64,000 nt of DNA from DATFWC01 sp045801465. Lineage in GTDB: Bacteria > Pseudomonadota > Alphaproteobacteria > Rhizobiales > Xanthobacteraceae. Both the position numbers and the translations under genes were made by a program. Shown piece by piece: positions 45,283-55,121 of the stretch. The first letter of the stretch is position 1; each line of letters begins with the position of its first letter. The stretch covers positions 11,860 to 75,859 of the forward strand of contig JBJMSU010000065.1 of the NCBI GenBank assembly GCA_045801465.1, given 5' to 3'. Below the pieces are notes generated by a model. The model made no database searches. It saw nothing but the letters and a program-made list of their open reading frames with translations, and was not told the DNA's origin.

Positions 45283-46281
45283 ATGGTGCAAACCGTGAAA
45301 GGCGGCGCGGCAGACGTGCTGCGCGTCGGGGTGGTCGGCGTCGGTGTCATGGGCAGCAACCATGCGCGCGTCCTTGCCGGGCTCCCCGGAATTCGACTCG
45401 TCGGAGTTGCCGATCCGGACCAGCAACAGGCCCGCTTCGTCGCCGGTGCGCTGGGCACCACCGCCGTCGACGAGGTGGATGCGTTGTTGCCGCTCGGCGT
45501 CGACGCCATCACCATCGCGGCGCCGACGCACCTGCATCACGACATCGCGCTCAGCTGCATCAAGCGCGGCGTCCACGTCCTGGTGGAGAAGCCGATCGCC
45601 TCCAATCCCGAGGAGGGGAGGCGCATCGTTGCCGCTGCACGGCGTGCCGGCGTCACCCTGATGGTCGGCCACGTGGAGCGTTTCAATCCTGCGGTCGAGA
45701 CGATCAAGGAGGCGATCCGCGGCGAGGAGATCCTATCGATCGCCATCACCCGCGTCGGTCCATTCCCGCCCCGCATGTCCAATGTGGGCGTGGTGATCGA
45801 CCTTGCAGTGCACGACATCGACCTCATCCGCTGGTTCACCGATTCGGAGATCGTGGACGTGCAGCCGCTCACCGCCAATGCGGTCGCCGAGCGCGAGGAC
45901 ATCGCGCTGCTGCAGTTCCGCACGACCTCGGGTGTGCTGGCGCAGATCAACACGAACTGGCTGACGCCATTCAAGGCGCGCACGGTCCACGTGGCGACGC
46001 GCGATAAATACATCATCGGCGATCTGCTGACGCGGACGGTCACGGAATGTTTCGGCTTCCAGCCGGACGGCAGCTATTCCATGCGCCATCTGTCGGTCGG
46101 CTATACCGAGCCGTTGCGCTCCGAGCTCGTCGCCTTCTTTACGGCCATCCGCTCGGGAAGCGCTGCCGTCGTGAGCGGCGAGGAGGGTGTCGCCAGCCTC
46201 GAGATCGCCATGCGCTGCCTGGACGAGCGTCCGGCGCGGGCGCGGCCGCAGCCCAAGGCAGCACGGCGCGCCGCCGGCTAG
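45283..46281 (+). CDS. Gfo/Idh/MocA-family oxidoreductase
   Basis: A 332-residue NAD(P)-dependent sugar oxidoreductase. VGVVGVGVMGSNHARVLAGL (15-34) is the Rossmann motif, VHVLVEKPIASNP (97-109) the EKP catalytic motif, and VVIDLAVHDIDLIRWFTDSE the later D-x-x-x-H region used in substrate binding. Related enzymes oxidise UDP-N-acetylglucosamine at C3 for amino-sugar synthesis or act on inositols. With neighbouring glycan genes the nucleotide-sugar role is more likely. The ATG at 45283 replaces a GTG-type upstream extension. Confidence 0.9.
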   Translation: MVQTVKGGAADVLRVGVVGVGVMGSNHARVLAGLPGIRLVGVADPDQQQARFVAGALGTTAVDEVDALLPLGVDAITIAAPTHLHHDIALSCIKRGVHVLVEKPIASNPEEGRRIVAAARRAGVTLMVGHVERFNPAVETIKEAIRGEEILSIAITRVGPFPPRMSNVGVVIDLAVHDIDLIRWFTDSEIVDVQPLTANAVAEREDIALLQFRTTSGVLAQINTNWLTPFKARTVHVATRDKYIIGDLLTRTVTECFGFQPDGSYSMRHLSVGYTEPLRSELVAFFTAIRSGSAAVVSGEEGVASLEIAMRCLDERPARARPQPKAARRAAG

Positions 46282-46314
46282 CGCCCGCGTTCGCCCATTC
46301 TATGCCTTCCGATT

Positions 46315-46442
46315 GTCATCCCGGACGGCTCGCCATGGCGAGCTGATCCGGGACCCAAAGTACCCCTGCATCAGGAAAAGGGCTAGGCAGGGGGTTCCTG
46401 GGGTCCCGGCTCTCGCGCCTTGCGGCGCTCGGCCGGGATGAC
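46315..46442. repeat. Family B intergenic palindrome, copy 3
   Basis: GTCATCCCGGACGGCTCGCC at the left and CCCGGCTCTCGCGCCTTGCG, GCGCTCGGCCGGGATGAC at the right match copy 2 almost base for base over their right halves. It lies between the Gfo/Idh/MocA gene and murJ, both on the plus strand. Confidence 0.83.
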
Positions 46443-46508
46443 AAATCGAGGGGCGATGCGTGTCGCCGTTGTTCGTCTCTTAGGCGCCACTCGAGCCATC
46501 CAACGGGC

Positions 46509-48068
46509 ATGATCGAGCGTATCCTCACGGTCGGCGGATTGACCCTGGTGTCGCGCCTCACCGGCTTCATTCGCGACATCGTGCTCGCCTATTTTCTCGG
46601 TGCCGGCCCGATCGCTGACGCGTTCTTCGTCGCCTGGCGCCTTCCCAATCATTTCCGCGCGATCTTTGCCGAGGGCGCCTTCAACGCCGCCTTCGTGCCC
46701 GCCTATGCGCGCATCCGCGAGCAGCACGGCGCCGATGCCGTGCGCCTGTTCGCCGACCGCGTCTTCACCCTCATGGTCGTCAGCCAGGCCGTGCTGCTCG
46801 TTGCGGCGCTCTTGTTCATGCCGTGGGTGGTGGCGGCGCTGGCGCCCGGCTTCACCCATGATCCGGGCCGGTTCGAGCTGGCCGTGGAATTCACCCGGAT
46901 CACCTTCCCCTCCTTGATGCTGATGGCGCTGGTGACGCTTTACAGCGGCGTCCTCAATGCGCGCGAACGCTTCGCGGCTGCCGCGGCGGCGCCGATCCTG
47001 CTCAATCTGGCCATGATTGCCGCGTTGGGATGCGCCTGGCTTTTCCCCACCGCCGGCCACGCCGCCGCATGGGCCGTGTTGCTCGCCGGCTTTCTCGAAC
47101 TCTTGCTGGTGACCGGCGACGCGGCACGCGCCGGGGCGACGGCGCGGTTTCGACTGCCGCGCTTCGACGAACACGTGAAGCGTTTCTTCAAGGCGCTCGG
47201 GCCGGCCGTGATCGGCTCCTCGGGGGTTCAGCTCGCGCTGCTCGCCGACACCATCATTGCGAGCTTCCTGGCGCGCGGCGCGGTCTCGGCGCTGTACTAC
47301 GCCGATCGCCTCAACCAGCTGCCGATCGGTGTCATCGGGATCGCCGCCGGGACGGTGGTGCTGCCGGAAATGGCGCGGCGGATCGCGGCCGGCGATGAAG
47401 CAGGGGCCCTGCAGGCGCAGAATCGCGCGATCGAGTTCACGCTTGTGCTGTCGGTGCCCTGCGTCGCGGCGTTCCTGCTGGTGCCGGACCTGATCATGCG
47501 TGCCCTGTTCGCCCGCGGGGCGTTCACGGCGGCCGATGCGGCTGCCGCCGGGGCGACGCTCGCCGCCTACACGATCGGCTTGCTGCCGTTCGTGCTGATC
47601 CGCAGCGTGAGCGCGACGTTCCTCGCCCGCGGCGACACCTGGACGCCCGTGAAGGCCGCACTCGCCGCCGCGAGCGTCAATATCGCGTTGAAGATAGCCC
47701 TGATGGGTCCGCTCGCGCAGGTCGGGCTGGCGCTGGCGACCGCGATCGGAGCCTGGATCAACTTCGGCCTGGTCGTCTGGTTCGCGGCGCGCGCCGGCCT
47801 ATTCGGACTCGACGACCGCCTCAAGTCCTCCATCGTCAAGGTCTTCGTGGCCGGGCTTGCGCTCGCCCTGGTCCTTCTGCTGGCGCAAGATCCGGTGCTG
47901 GCGCTCTATCGCACGTGGCCGAGGCTGCGCGAGGAAGCCGCGCTGGCGACGCTCGCCATCATCGGCGCTCTCGTGTATGGCGGTCTTATTGCCGTCTTGT
48001 TTGGCCGCCAATGGCTGGCTGCGTTCCGCCGCAGCCGCGGCACGAAAGCGATCACGGCGGAAGATTGA
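46509..48068 (+). CDS. murJ: Lipid II flippase MurJ
   Basis: A 519-residue MOP-superfamily protein with about 14 membrane segments. LTLVSRLTGFIRDIVLAYFL at the start, ADAFFVAWRLPNHFRAIFAE and GAFNAAFVPAYARI are the MurJ helix-1/2 blocks with their conserved arginines; YYADRLNQLPIGVIGIAAGT comes midway. It moves lipid-linked peptidoglycan precursor across the inner membrane and is usually essential. The gene has no cell-wall genes next to it here, but the surrounding glycan region is consistent. Confidence 0.95.
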   Translation: MIERILTVGGLTLVSRLTGFIRDIVLAYFLGAGPIADAFFVAWRLPNHFRAIFAEGAFNAAFVPAYARIREQHGADAVRLFADRVFTLMVVSQAVLLVAALLFMPWVVAALAPGFTHDPGRFELAVEFTRITFPSLMLMALVTLYSGVLNARERFAAAAAAPILLNLAMIAALGCAWLFPTAGHAAAWAVLLAGFLELLLVTGDAARAGATARFRLPRFDEHVKRFFKALGPAVIGSSGVQLALLADTIIASFLARGAVSALYYADRLNQLPIGVIGIAAGTVVLPEMARRIAAGDEAGALQAQNRAIEFTLVLSVPCVAAFLLVPDLIMRALFARGAFTAADAAAAGATLAAYTIGLLPFVLIRSVSATFLARGDTWTPVKAALAAASVNIALKIALMGPLAQVGLALATAIGAWINFGLVVWFAARAGLFGLDDRLKSSIVKVFVAGLALALVLLLAQDPVLALYRTWPRLREEAALATLAIIGALVYGGLIAVLFGRQWLAAFRRSRGTKAITAED

Positions 48069-48206
48069 TCAGCTTTGCTGATCGGTACGATGGGTCGCGC
48101 CGATGGCGCGATCGAACCTGTGTTTGTGATTTGGCGGATGACCACGACGTTCATACATACCGCTTTTGCGCCGTCGATTTCGGGGCCACGCGGGAGCCCG
48201 CCGCAG

Positions 48207-49400
48207 ATGAGACAGCCGATGCCGAGCCATGCCTGGGTCGCGTGCGCGTTGATGATCCTGCTGCTCGCCGGCTGCGGGCAGGGCCAGCAGCCGGCGCAAA
48301 CGACACCTCCGCCCCCGACCGTGACGGTCGCCAATCCGATGAAGCGTACGGTCGTCGACCACGACGAATACGTCGGCCGCTTCGTCGCCATCGATTCGGT
48401 CGAGGTGCGCGCGCGGGTCTCCGGCTACCTGGAAAACGTGCATTTCACCGATGGCCAGCTCGTCAAGCAGGGCGATCTTCTGTTCACGATCGACCGGCGG
48501 CCGTTCCAGAACACCCTCGATCAGGCGCGGGCCAATCTGGTGACGGCGAAATCGAATCTCACCTACACGGCAGGCGACCTGGCGCGCGGCCAACAGCTGG
48601 TACGCGACCGCACCATCGCCGAGCAGACGTTCGAGCAGCGTGCCCAGGCCAAGCGCAACGCCGAGGCCGCCGTGGCGGCGAACGAAGCCGCGGTCCGCCA
48701 GGCGGAGCTCGACCTTCAGTTCACCGAACTGCGCGCGCCGGTGACCGGCCGCATCGGCGACCGGCGGGTCTCGCCGGGAAACCTGGTTGCCGGAGGGACG
48801 ACCGCCGGCACGGGGACGACCACGCTGCTCGCCACCATCGTGTCGACCGACCCGATCCGCTTCGAGTTCAGCTTCGACGAAGCATCGTTCTTGCGCTACC
48901 AGCGCCTGGCCAAAGAGAATCATAACGGCGAGCACTGGGCCGCGACCCCGGTCACGCTCAAGCTCATCGACGAGAAGACGCTCATGCATGGCGGCCGCAT
49001 GGACTTCGTCGACAACGTGATCGACCGTGCCTCCGGTACCATCCGCGGCCGTGCCCAGTTCGCCAATGCCGACAATCTGTTCACGCCGGGCATGTTTGCC
49101 CGCGTGCAGCTTGCGGCATCGGCCCCGTACGAAGCGCTGCTCGTGCCCGACGCCGCCATCGGCACCGAGCAGGCGCGCAAATACGTGCTGGTGGTCGGGG
49201 CCGACAACAGCGTGAGCCAGAAATACGTCACGCTCGGTGAACTCGACGACGACCTGCGGGTCGTCAAGACCGGGCTCTCGGCCGACGATCGCGTGATCGT
49301 CAATGGAATGGTTCGGGCCCGTCCGGGCGGCAAGGTTACCCCGCAAGAACAGGGGAAAGCCCCCTCGGCTGCGAGCGGCGCCCAGGCGAAGAGCAATTGA
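48207..49400 (+). CDS. RND efflux periplasmic adaptor (membrane fusion lipoprotein)
   Basis: A 397-residue AcrA/MexA-like protein. The signal ends in a lipobox LLLAGC, with C23 the predicted lipidated residue from the ATG at 48207. VRARVSGYLENVHFTDGQLV and KQGDLLFTIDRRPF are the lipoyl half-motif; FTELRAPVTGRIGDRRVSPG is the second half, and AATPVTLKLIDE starts the beta-barrel. It bridges the RND pump, whose gene begins 7 bp after this stop, and an outer-membrane channel, which is not encoded nearby. Confidence 0.93.
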   Translation: MRQPMPSHAWVACALMILLLAGCGQGQQPAQTTPPPPTVTVANPMKRTVVDHDEYVGRFVAIDSVEVRARVSGYLENVHFTDGQLVKQGDLLFTIDRRPFQNTLDQARANLVTAKSNLTYTAGDLARGQQLVRDRTIAEQTFEQRAQAKRNAEAAVAANEAAVRQAELDLQFTELRAPVTGRIGDRRVSPGNLVAGGTTAGTGTTTLLATIVSTDPIRFEFSFDEASFLRYQRLAKENHNGEHWAATPVTLKLIDEKTLMHGGRMDFVDNVIDRASGTIRGRAQFANADNLFTPGMFARVQLAASAPYEALLVPDAAIGTEQARKYVLVVGADNSVSQKYVTLGELDDDLRVVKTGLSADDRVIVNGMVRARPGGKVTPQEQGKAPSAASGAQAKSN

Positions 49401-49407
49401 GACCGGG

Positions 49408-52400
49408 ATGCGGATCTCCCATTTCTTCATCGACCGGCCGATCTTCGCCTCGGTGGTCTCCATCATCTTCGTGATCCTGGGGGCGGTCTCGTTCGCACGC
49501 TTGCCGGTGGCGCAATATCCCGAGATCGCGCCGCCGATCATCAACGTGCAGGGCCAATATCCCGGCGCCAGCGCCGAGATCGTGGCATCGACGGTCGTGG
49601 CTCCCATCGAGGAGCAGATCAACGGCGTCGAAAACATGCTCTACGTGTCGTCGAACTCGACCGCCGACGGCCGCTTCACCATCGCCGTCACGTTCGACCT
49701 CGGCACCAACCTCGATATCGCCCAGGTGCAGGTGCAGAACCGGGTCGCCATCGCCCAGCCGCGACTGCCACAGGACGTGCGTCAGGTCGGCGTCACCGTC
49801 ATGAAGTCTTCGCCCGACCTGATGATGGTTGTGCACCTCTACTCGCCGGACAAGTCGCGCGACCAGCTGTTCATCTCCAATTATGCCACGCTGGAGATCA
49901 AGGACACCCTGATCCGCGTCGGCGGCATTGGCAACGTCACCGTATTCGGCAGCCGCGATTATTCGATGCGGGTGTGGCTCGATCCCGACCGCCTGCAGTC
50001 GCTCGGACTGACCGCCAACGACGTGGTCCTGGCGCTGCAGGGTCAGAACATCCAGGTGGCATCCGGTGTGCTCAACCAGCCGCCGGTGGAGCAGCCACGC
50101 GCCTTCCAGGTTTCGGTCCAGACGCTCGGGCGCCTCGCCAATCCGGATGAATTCTCCAACGTCGTGGTGAAGCAGACGGCGAGCGCAGTGGTGCGTCTCA
50201 AAGACGTGGCGCGGGTGGAGCTCGCCGGGCAGGACTACGGCTCCAACTCCTATCTCGATCGTGACCAGGCGGTCGCGCTGGCGATCTTTCAGCTGCCGGG
50301 CTCCAACGCGCTGACTACGGCGCAGGGCGTCATCGCCACCATGAACGAGCTGTCGAAGCGCTTCCCGCCCGGGGTCAAGCACGCCATCATCTACAATCCC
50401 ACCGAGTTCATCCAGCAGTCGGTCAACGCCGTCCAGGAAACCATCCTGGAGGCGATCGGCCTCGTCGTCCTGGTCATCGTGCTGTTTCTGCAGACCTGGC
50501 GCGCCGCCATCATTCCCCTCGTCGCCATCCCGGTGTCGCTCGTCGGCACGTTCTTCTTCATGGCGATGTTCGGTTTCACCCTCAACAACCTGTCGCTGTT
50601 CGGGCTCGTGCTCGCGATCGGCATCGTGGTCGACGACGCGATCGTCGTGGTGGAGAACGTGGAACGCAACATCGCGGCGGGCTTGAGCCCGCGCGAGGCG
50701 GCGATCCGCAGCATGGACGAGGTCGGCTCGGCCCTGATCGCCATTGCGCTGGTGCTCTCCGCGGTGTTCATCCCGTCCGCCTTCATCACCGGCATTTCCG
50801 GGCAGTTCTATCGTCAGTTCGCGCTGACCATCGCCGGGGCGACCATCATTTCGCTGATCGTGTCGCTGACCTTGTCGCCGGCCTTGTGCGCGCTGCTGTT
50901 GAAGCCGCACGGCCAGCGGCCGGATCGCCTGTGGGAGCGTCCCATCCACGGCTTCTTCCGTGGTTTCAATGCCGCCTTCGATGCGCTTGCCCGCGGCTAC
51001 GGCTGGGTGGTCGCGCGGGTGGTGCGGTTCGCCGTCCTCATGCTCGCCGTCTATGCCGGCGTCCTGGCGTTCGGGCTCAACGAGTTCCGCAAGACTCCGC
51101 TCGGCTTCATTCCGCAGGTCGACCGTGGGTTCCTGATCATCGTGGCGCAGCTTCCGCCCGGCGCCGCGCTGGCGCGCACCGACCAAGTGATGCAGCGCAT
51201 CGCCGACATCGCGCTCAAGACCCCCGGCGTCGCCCATGGAGTCAATGTGGTCGGCTTTTCCGGGGCCACCTTCACGCAGGCTCCGAATGCCGGCGCGTTC
51301 TTCGCCGTGCTCGATCCCTTCGATCAGCGCGGGCGCGATCCGCGCCTGTCCGCCGGCGCCATCCAGGGCGAGCTGTTCAAGCGCCTCGCCGTCATCCAGG
51401 AAGCCTTCATCGTCGTCGTCCAGCCGCCCGCCGTGCAGGGCATCGGCAACGCCGGCGGCTTCCGCATGATGGTCGAGGACCGCGCCGGCCGCGGGCCGCA
51501 GGCGCTGCAGGCCGCCATGGTCGCCATGATGGCCCGCGCCGGCCAGACCCCGGGCGTCGCCCAAGTGTTTTCGCTGTTCGAAACGTCGACTCCGCAGCTC
51601 TATCTCGATGTCGACCGCACCAAGGCGCAGCTGCTCGGCATCAACATTCCCGACGTGTTCAGCGCGCTGCAGATCTATCTCGGCTCGGCCTACGTCAACG
51701 ACTTCAATCTGCTTGGCCGCACCTTCCGCGTCGTTGCCCAGGCCGAGAGCGGGGAGCGCCTCGACCGCAAGGACGTGCTCAAGATCAGGGTGCGCAACTC
51801 CAGCGGCGAGACCGTGCCGCTCGGCTCGTTCACCACGGTGCGCGACATCTCCGGGCCGTTCCGGGTGCCGCGCTACAATCTTTATCCGGCGGCCGAGCTC
51901 GACGGCGCCGCAGCCCCCGGCTACAGCCCGGGCCAGGCGATCGAGATCATGCAGCGGCTTGCTGCCGAAGTGCTGCCCGACGGATTCGGCTACGAGTGGA
52001 CGACACTCGCGTTCCAGCAGCTGCGCGCCGGGAACACGGCAATGTTCGCCTTCGTGCTGGCGGTCGTGTTCGTTTTCCTGGTGCTGGCGGCGCAGTTCGA
52101 GAGCCTCACCCTGCCGCTCGCCGTGATCATGATCGTGCCGATGTGCCTGGTCGCCGCCATTACCGGCGTGGTCTTGCGCGGCCAGGACAATAACATCCTG
52201 ACGCAAGTGGGCTTCGTGGTGCTGATCGGGCTTGCCGCCAAGAACGCCATCCTCATCGTCGAATTCGCCACCCAGCTGGAGGAGCGCGGACGCGATCGCT
52301 GGGCCGCGGCGATCGAGGCCGCACGCTTGCGCTTGCGTCCGATCCTGATGACGTCGCTCGCGTTCATTTTCGGCGTGCTGCCGATGGTCTGGGCGATCGG

Positions 52401-52578
52401 CGCCGGCGCCGAGCTGCGCCAGACGCTCGGCACCGCCGTGTTCTTCGGCATGGTCGGCGTGACGGCGTTCGGCCTGATCTTTACGCCGGCGTTCTACGTC
52501 GTCGCCCGCTGGTTCGCCCGGATCGGACGGAAGAAAGCAGCGCCGGCGCCGGCACCAGCACCTCATCCGGCGGAGTGA
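49408..52578 (+). CDS. RND multidrug efflux pump, HAE-1 family (AcrB-like)
   Basis: A 1056-residue proton-driven pump. MRISHFFIDRPIFASVVSII is the first helix. The proton relay aspartates D409 and D410 are in LAIGIVVDDAIVVVENVERN (helix 4), and the matching lysine lies in IGLAAKNAILIVEFATQLEE (helix 10). Two large periplasmic loops fill the regions between helices 1-2 and 7-8. It works as a trimer with the adaptor protein upstream. The start is fixed by the family N-terminus; the frame upstream of 49408 overlaps the adaptor gene. Substrate range cannot be inferred. Confidence 0.95.
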   Translation: MRISHFFIDRPIFASVVSIIFVILGAVSFARLPVAQYPEIAPPIINVQGQYPGASAEIVASTVVAPIEEQINGVENMLYVSSNSTADGRFTIAVTFDLGTNLDIAQVQVQNRVAIAQPRLPQDVRQVGVTVMKSSPDLMMVVHLYSPDKSRDQLFISNYATLEIKDTLIRVGGIGNVTVFGSRDYSMRVWLDPDRLQSLGLTANDVVLALQGQNIQVASGVLNQPPVEQPRAFQVSVQTLGRLANPDEFSNVVVKQTASAVVRLKDVARVELAGQDYGSNSYLDRDQAVALAIFQLPGSNALTTAQGVIATMNELSKRFPPGVKHAIIYNPTEFIQQSVNAVQETILEAIGLVVLVIVLFLQTWRAAIIPLVAIPVSLVGTFFFMAMFGFTLNNLSLFGLVLAIGIVVDDAIVVVENVERNIAAGLSPREAAIRSMDEVGSALIAIALVLSAVFIPSAFITGISGQFYRQFALTIAGATIISLIVSLTLSPALCALLLKPHGQRPDRLWERPIHGFFRGFNAAFDALARGYGWVVARVVRFAVLMLAVYAGVLAFGLNEFRKTPLGFIPQVDRGFLIIVAQLPPGAALARTDQVMQRIADIALKTPGVAHGVNVVGFSGATFTQAPNAGAFFAVLDPFDQRGRDPRLSAGAIQGELFKRLAVIQEAFIVVVQPPAVQGIGNAGGFRMMVEDRAGRGPQALQAAMVAMMARAGQTPGVAQVFSLFETSTPQLYLDVDRTKAQLLGINIPDVFSALQIYLGSAYVNDFNLLGRTFRVVAQAESGERLDRKDVLKIRVRNSSGETVPLGSFTTVRDISGPFRVPRYNLYPAAELDGAAAPGYSPGQAIEIMQRLAAEVLPDGFGYEWTTLAFQQLRAGNTAMFAFVLAVVFVFLVLAAQFESLTLPLAVIMIVPMCLVAAITGVVLRGQDNNILTQVGFVVLIGLAAKNAILIVEFATQLEERGRDRWAAAIEAARLRLRPILMTSLAFIFGVLPMVWAIGAGAELRQTLGTAVFFGMVGVTAFGLIFTPAFYVVARWFARIGRKKAAPAPAPAPHPAE

Positions 52579-52583
52579 GCCTC

Positions 52584-54878
52584 ATGAAGTTCGGCATCGG
52601 CCAGGCGGTCACGCGCAAGGAAGACGATCCGATCCTGCGGGGCAACGGCCGCTATGTCGCCGATCATGCGCCCACGGGCGTGCTGCACGCCGTGGTGCTG
52701 CGTTCGCCGCAGGCGCATGCGCGCTTCCGCATCGCCGATGTGGCGACCGCCCGCGGCATGCCCGGCGTGCGGCTCATCCTCACCGCCGATGACATCGGCG
52801 AACTTGGGCCGCTTCCCTGCCAGGTCGCGTTGCCGGGCGTCGACATCGCCGTGCCGCCCTATCCGATCCTCGCCCGCGACGAGGTGCGTCATGTCGGCGA
52901 CGCGGTTGCGTTCATTGTCGCCGAGACGCTCGATCAGGCGCGGGATGCCGCGGAAGCGATCGCAATCGAATGGGAGACGCTGCCGCATGTGGTCGATGCC
53001 ACGGTGGCGCTGCGACAGGGAGCGCCGCCGGTGTGGCCGGAACATCCTGGCAATGTCGCCTTCGAGACGACGATCGGGGATGAGGCCGCAACACGGAAGG
53101 CTTTTGATGCGGCAGCCCGCGTGGTGTCGCTCACGCTGATCAATCAGCGGCTCGTTACCAATTATCTCGATACGCGCGGCGTCGTCGCCGAGCATGACGC
53201 GGCGCGCGACCGCACCAGCCTGACGCTGTCGAGCCAGGGCAGCCACGCCGTTCGCGACATCCTGTGCAACGACGTCTTGAAGATCGCGCCGGAGAAGCTG
53301 CGCGTTATTACGCCGGACGTGGGCGGCGGTTTCGGCACCAAGCTATTCTGCTACCGCGAATATGCGCTTGCCGCGGTTGCCGCGAAAGCGCTCGGGCGCC
53401 CCGTCAAATGGGTCGCCGAGCGCGGCGACCATTTTCTCGGCGATGCCCAGGGGCGCGACAACGTCACCACCGCCAAGCTCGCCCTCGACGACAAGAACCG
53501 CTTCCTGGCGCTGGACGTGGATCTCGTCGCCGATATGGGTGCGTATCTGTCGTGCTACGGCCCATTCATCCCGTTCATCGGCGCCGGCATGTCGCCCGGC
53601 GTCTATGACATTCCGGCCTGCCATGTCCGCATCCGCGGCGTCTATACCAATACGGTCCCGGTCGATGCCTATCGTGGCGCCGGACGGCCGGAGGCGGCCT
53701 ACGTCATGGAGCGCCTGGTCGATGCCGCCGCGCGCGACATCGGCGTCGAACCGGATGCGCTGCGGCGGAAGAACTTCATCAGGCCGAAGGCGATGCCGTA
53801 CCGCACCGCGACGGGCAAGACCTACGACTCCGGCGACTTTGCCGCGCATATGGCTCGCGCCCAGGAGATCGCCGACTGGGCCAACTTCAAGAAGCGGCTG
53901 GCGCTGGCGAAAAAGGCCGGGAAGCTGCGCGGCATCGGGCTTGCGACTTATATCGAGGCCTGCGGCAGCAATGGACCAGATGCCGCGACCGTCAAGCTCG
54001 ACGCGGACGGCGGCATCACCGTGCTGGCCGGCTCCCAATCCACCGGCCAGGGCCACCACACCGCCTATGCGCAGATCGTTGCCGAGCACCTCGGCGTGCC
54101 GCCGGACCGCGTCACCGTGGTCCAGGGTGACACCGATCTGGTCACGACCGGCACCGGCACTGGCGGCTCAAGCTCGATTCCGTGCGGCGGCGCCTCGCTG
54201 GCGGGCGCCGCCACGAAGCTTGCCGACAGGCTGAAGAAGCTCGGCGCGGACGCGCTCGAGGCGGCGCCAGGCGACGTCGAGTGCGCCGACGGTCAAGTTC
54301 GCATTGCCGGCACCGATCGCGCCGTGTCCTTCGCGGATCTCGCCAAGCGCGCCGATCCGCAGGAGCTCACGACTTCCGATGCTTTCACGCCGACCGAGGC
54401 GACGTATCCGAACGGCACGCATCTGTGCGAGGTCGAGATCGACCCCGCGAGCGGGGCGACGCACATCGCCAACTACGTCGTGGTCGACGACTTCGGTGCG
54501 ACGGTGAACCCGTTGCTGCTCGAGGCCCAGGTCCATGGGGGCGCCGTCCAGGGCATTGGCCAAGCGCTCATGGAGCGTACCGTGTACGAGCCCGGATCTG
54601 GGCAGCTCGTCACCGCTTCGCTCATGGATTACGCCCTGCCGCGGGCGGACGGCAGCCCATCCTTCGCTTTCGAGACCCGCAACGTGCCGTGCAAGACCAA
54701 TCCGCTGGGCGTCAAAGGCGCTGGCGAGGCGGGAGCGATCGGCTCGTGCCCGGCTGTCATGAATGCCATCATGGACGCGCTGTGGCGCGCCTGTCGCGTT
54801 CGCCATGTGGACATGCCGGCCACCGCGGAGCGGCTCTGGCAGGCGATCGAGGAAAGTCGCCGCGTGCATACGTTGTGA
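52584..54878 (+). CDS. Xanthine dehydrogenase-family molybdopterin subunit, form-II CoxL type
   Basis: A 764-residue molybdenum-cofactor subunit. VTRKEDDPILRGNGRYVADH is the usual N-terminus; PDVGGGFGTKLFCYRE, VDAYRGAGRPEAAYVMERLV (AYRGAGR at 362-368) and VKGAGEAGAIGSCPAVMNAI with the catalytic Glu near 714 are cofactor motifs. AYRGAGR, not AYxCSFR, is the signature of form II CoxL-like proteins, which are not proven CO dehydrogenases and probably hydroxylate an aldehyde or heterocycle. No FAD or 2Fe-2S subunit gene is adjacent; two c-type cytochrome genes lie downstream. A GTG at 52575 overlapping the RND stop is the alternative start. Confidence 0.9.
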   Translation: MKFGIGQAVTRKEDDPILRGNGRYVADHAPTGVLHAVVLRSPQAHARFRIADVATARGMPGVRLILTADDIGELGPLPCQVALPGVDIAVPPYPILARDEVRHVGDAVAFIVAETLDQARDAAEAIAIEWETLPHVVDATVALRQGAPPVWPEHPGNVAFETTIGDEAATRKAFDAAARVVSLTLINQRLVTNYLDTRGVVAEHDAARDRTSLTLSSQGSHAVRDILCNDVLKIAPEKLRVITPDVGGGFGTKLFCYREYALAAVAAKALGRPVKWVAERGDHFLGDAQGRDNVTTAKLALDDKNRFLALDVDLVADMGAYLSCYGPFIPFIGAGMSPGVYDIPACHVRIRGVYTNTVPVDAYRGAGRPEAAYVMERLVDAAARDIGVEPDALRRKNFIRPKAMPYRTATGKTYDSGDFAAHMARAQEIADWANFKKRLALAKKAGKLRGIGLATYIEACGSNGPDAATVKLDADGGITVLAGSQSTGQGHHTAYAQIVAEHLGVPPDRVTVVQGDTDLVTTGTGTGGSSSIPCGGASLAGAATKLADRLKKLGADALEAAPGDVECADGQVRIAGTDRAVSFADLAKRADPQELTTSDAFTPTEATYPNGTHLCEVEIDPASGATHIANYVVVDDFGATVNPLLLEAQVHGGAVQGIGQALMERTVYEPGSGQLVTASLMDYALPRADGSPSFAFETRNVPCKTNPLGVKGAGEAGAIGSCPAVMNAIMDALWRACRVRHVDMPATAERLWQAIEESRRVHTL

Positions 54879-54909
54879 CGCGCATGTTCCGGCGAAGCCT
54901 GGCCCGAAC

Positions 54910-54983
54910 TAGTGCCGCCGATTTGAAGTTCCTACACCGTCTGCCGCAAACTCGTGCGGGAACTTCAAATCGAAAAGCGGCAC
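54910..54983. repeat. Family D CTAG-bounded palindrome, type I, copy 1
   Basis: CTAGTGCCGCCGATTTGAAG then TTCC forms the left arm and GGAACTTCAAATCG, then AAAAGCGGCAC, the right arm, about 74 bp in all. The right-hand CTAG has changed to CGAG. It is the same type as 63874-63949. Confidence 0.78.
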
Positions 54984-54999
54984 GAGGATCATAGACTTG

Positions 55000-55074
55000 C
55001 TAGTGCCCCTTTGCTTCCGAAGTTCGTGTCAGAGGGGCCGCCATGTATCACGAACTTCGGAAGCGGGGCACTAG
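55000..55074. repeat. Family D CTAG-bounded palindrome, type II, copy 1
   Basis: CTAGTGCCCC, three T residues, then GCTTCCGAAGTTCGTG pairs with CACGAACTTCGGAAGC and GGGGCACTAG. The arms match perfectly apart from the three T residues. It stands 16 bp from the type I copy, forming a pair. Confidence 0.85.
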
Positions 55075-55121
55075 TCCGGGCTGCGTGCCGGTTCGCCGAC
55101 AAGAAACATGCGGCATTTGAG

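Noticed and set aside
49336..52566. A 1076-codon open frame on the minus strand
   Set aside because: It lies opposite the RND pump gene, has a His/Asp/Arg-rich composition without any domain, and arises from the codon bias of the real gene.
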